64,000 nt of DNA from Alistipes sp. (lineage in GTDB: Bacteria; Bacteroidota; Bacteroidia; Bacteroidales; Rikenellaceae), in the NCBI GenBank assembly GCA_029059935.1, contig JAIDUZ010000056.1, forward strand, positions 1 through 64,000. Direction: 5' to 3'. The notes under the pieces are model-generated. The model had not been told where the DNA came from and did not search any database. It saw nothing but the letters and a program-made list of their open reading frames with translations. The position numbers and the translations under genes were made by a program. Of this stretch, positions 62,920 through 64,000 are shown one piece after another (positions within the stretch are counted from its first letter, which is position 1; each line of letters begins with the position of its first letter).

Positions 62920-63653
62920 CCAAAGCCGAAATACAACTTGTCCGCTCGCTGGCCGACAAACGGAGCCGCACGGAACACGGGCTCTTCGTGGCGGAGGGCG
63001 AGAAACTGATCGGCGAACTGCGCGGCTCGCCGCTGCGCATACGCAAGATATTCGCCCTGGAAGGCGTATTCGAAGGCCCCGAAGTGGAGACCGTGGCGCC
63101 GCGCGACATGGAACGCCTCTCGCTGCTGAAAACGGCCAACAACTCGCTGGCCCTGGTGGAGATACCCCGCTACGACCTTGAGTCGGTGCACGGGGCCGGC
63201 AAACTGACGCTGGCGCTCGACGAAGTACAGAACCCGGGTAACGTAGGCACCATCGTCCGCCTGGCCGACTGGTTCGGCATCGGCGACATCGTCTGCTCGC
63301 ACGGCACGGCCGACTGCTTCAACCCCAAGGTGGTGCAGGCGACGATGGGAGCCATCCTGCGCGTGCGGGTGCACTACACCGACCTGCCGCGCTTCCTCCA
63401 CGACGCGGCACAGCGCGGCACGCCGGTCTACGGCACGTTTCTGGAAGGCGAAAACATCTACGACGCGCCGCTGACGCGGGGCGGAATCGTGGTGATGGGC
63501 AACGAGGGCCGCGGCGTGACGCCGGAGACGGCCCGCACGGTGACCCATCGGCTGTTCATCCCGCCCTACCCCGCCGACCGCCGCGGCTCGGAGTCGCTCA
63601 ACGTAGCGATGGCCACGGGAATCGTCTGCTCCGAATTCCGGCGCCGCCGCTGA
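62916..63653 (+). CDS. SpoU/TrmH-family RNA 2'-O-methyltransferase
   Basis: Knotted (SPOUT) methyltransferase of 245 residues using S-adenosylmethionine to modify rRNA or tRNA. The N-terminal substrate-binding part has EHGLFVAEGEKLIGEL. The catalytic part has LDEVQNPGNVGTIVRLADWFG, VVMGNEGRGVTPE and RRGSESLNVAMATGIV, covering the three SpoU motifs. The target RNA is not determined by sequence. It overlaps rnz by ATGA and no terminator is obvious after it; the 247-base gap that follows has only the pdxA promoter. Confidence 0.92.
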   Translation: MTKAEIQLVRSLADKRSRTEHGLFVAEGEKLIGELRGSPLRIRKIFALEGVFEGPEVETVAPRDMERLSLLKTANNSLALVEIPRYDLESVHGAGKLTLALDEVQNPGNVGTIVRLADWFGIGDIVCSHGTADCFNPKVVQATMGAILRVRVHYTDLPRFLHDAAQRGTPVYGTFLEGENIYDAPLTRGGIVVMGNEGRGVTPETARTVTHRLFIPPYPADRRGSESLNVAMATGIVCSEFRRRR

Positions 63654-63849
63654 ACCCGGCGAACGGGGAGGAGCACGAAAGGCGGGCGGATGGAGAACGA
63701 AAGGTCCGGCACGCACAAAACGGCCCCGGAACCTGCGGCGAGCCGGCGAACGAAACGAACCGGCGCCATCGGGACGGGCGGAAAAGCGCGGAAGCAGGCG
63801 CCGCAAGCCCCGGACCGGAACGACCCGGCCGCAAAAACCGCCCGATAAA

Positions 63850-63881
63850 TTTGGCAATCCGCTTCCTACGCACTATTTTTG
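63850..63881 (+). promoter_or_regulatory. Promoter of pdxA
   Basis: TTTG at 63850-63853, a 20-base spacer, TATTTTTG at 63874-63881; ATG at 63901. This is one of the best fits to the consensus in the window. Confidence 0.7.
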
Positions 63882-63900
63882 TAATAATAAAGCAAACGAC

Positions 63901-64000
63901 ATGTCCGAACATAGACTCAAGATAGGCATCACGCAAGGCGACCCGAACGGCATAGGCTGGGAGGTGATTCTCAAAGCCCTGGCCGACACGCGCATGACCG
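63901..64000 (+). CDS. pdxA: 4-hydroxythreonine-4-phosphate dehydrogenase, N-terminus only
   Basis: Only the first 33 codons lie in the window. MSEHRLKIGITQGDPNGIGW is the typical start of PdxA, which acts in pyridoxal 5'-phosphate synthesis (DXP-dependent route). The gene has its own promoter at 63850-63881 and continues beyond base 64000. Confidence 0.88.
   Translation, partial: MSEHRLKIGITQGDPNGIGWEVILKALADTRMT

Overview
The window looks like chromosome from a high-GC member of the Bacteroidales, most likely an Alistipes-type (Rikenellaceae) gut bacterium. The reasons are the SusC/SusD pair, many lipoprotein signal peptides, promoters with the Bacteroidetes -7 box TAnnTTTG, TTG starts, few Shine-Dalgarno sites, and Bacteroidales-type versions of S21, DUF4954, DUF4377 and the BlaI/M56 pair. 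Species assignment is inference.

Layout. (1) 1-2368: the 3' part of valS, then rnhA. (2) 2638-34829: one large block, all on the + strand, for use of rhamnogalacturonan I (pectin). It begins with an esterase-GH105 fusion, a PL11 rhamnogalacturonan lyase and two GH28 enzymes. A complete rhamnose operon follows (rhaB, rhaA, rhaT, rhaD) with an AraC-type regulator, then a SusC/SusD pair. The rest is a PL1 lyase, an unassigned six-hairpin-like protein, a DUF4450 protein, a GH106 rhamnosidase, a second GH105 and a GH2. Logically, polymer is cut outside, taken up by SusCD, trimmed in the periplasm to rhamnose and (unsaturated) galacturonate, and rhamnose is then imported and split to DHAP and lactaldehyde. 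(3) 35099-41802: an MsbA-like ABC exporter, a structured 785-bp non-coding gap, ileS, and a DksA-like protein. (4) 42123-46611, - strand: an Omp85/BamA-like outer membrane protein, and a blaI-M56 pair with two operator-like dyads upstream. (5) 46916-55989: comEA-like protein, rpsU, a 5'-nucleotidase lipoprotein (- strand), a nucleoside kinase, full-length gcvP, a DUF4377 lipoprotein and a SlyD-type isomerase. (6) 56285-61042: a kinase-like WG-repeat protein, a DUF4954 beta-helix protein, a VWA protein and a degenerate kinase-like WG-repeat protein; this is the best candidate for an undescribed system. (7) 61057-64000: trxB, rnz, a SpoU methyltransferase and the start of pdxA.

Between genes, a recurring repeat stands out. 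At least six gaps start near the upstream stop codon with GTGAAAA/AAGGTGAAAAG-type units and end with the same units in inverted orientation. In two cases the next gene has only a TTG start at the very edge of the repeat. No rRNA, tRNA, CRISPR array, phage or transposase gene was seen.
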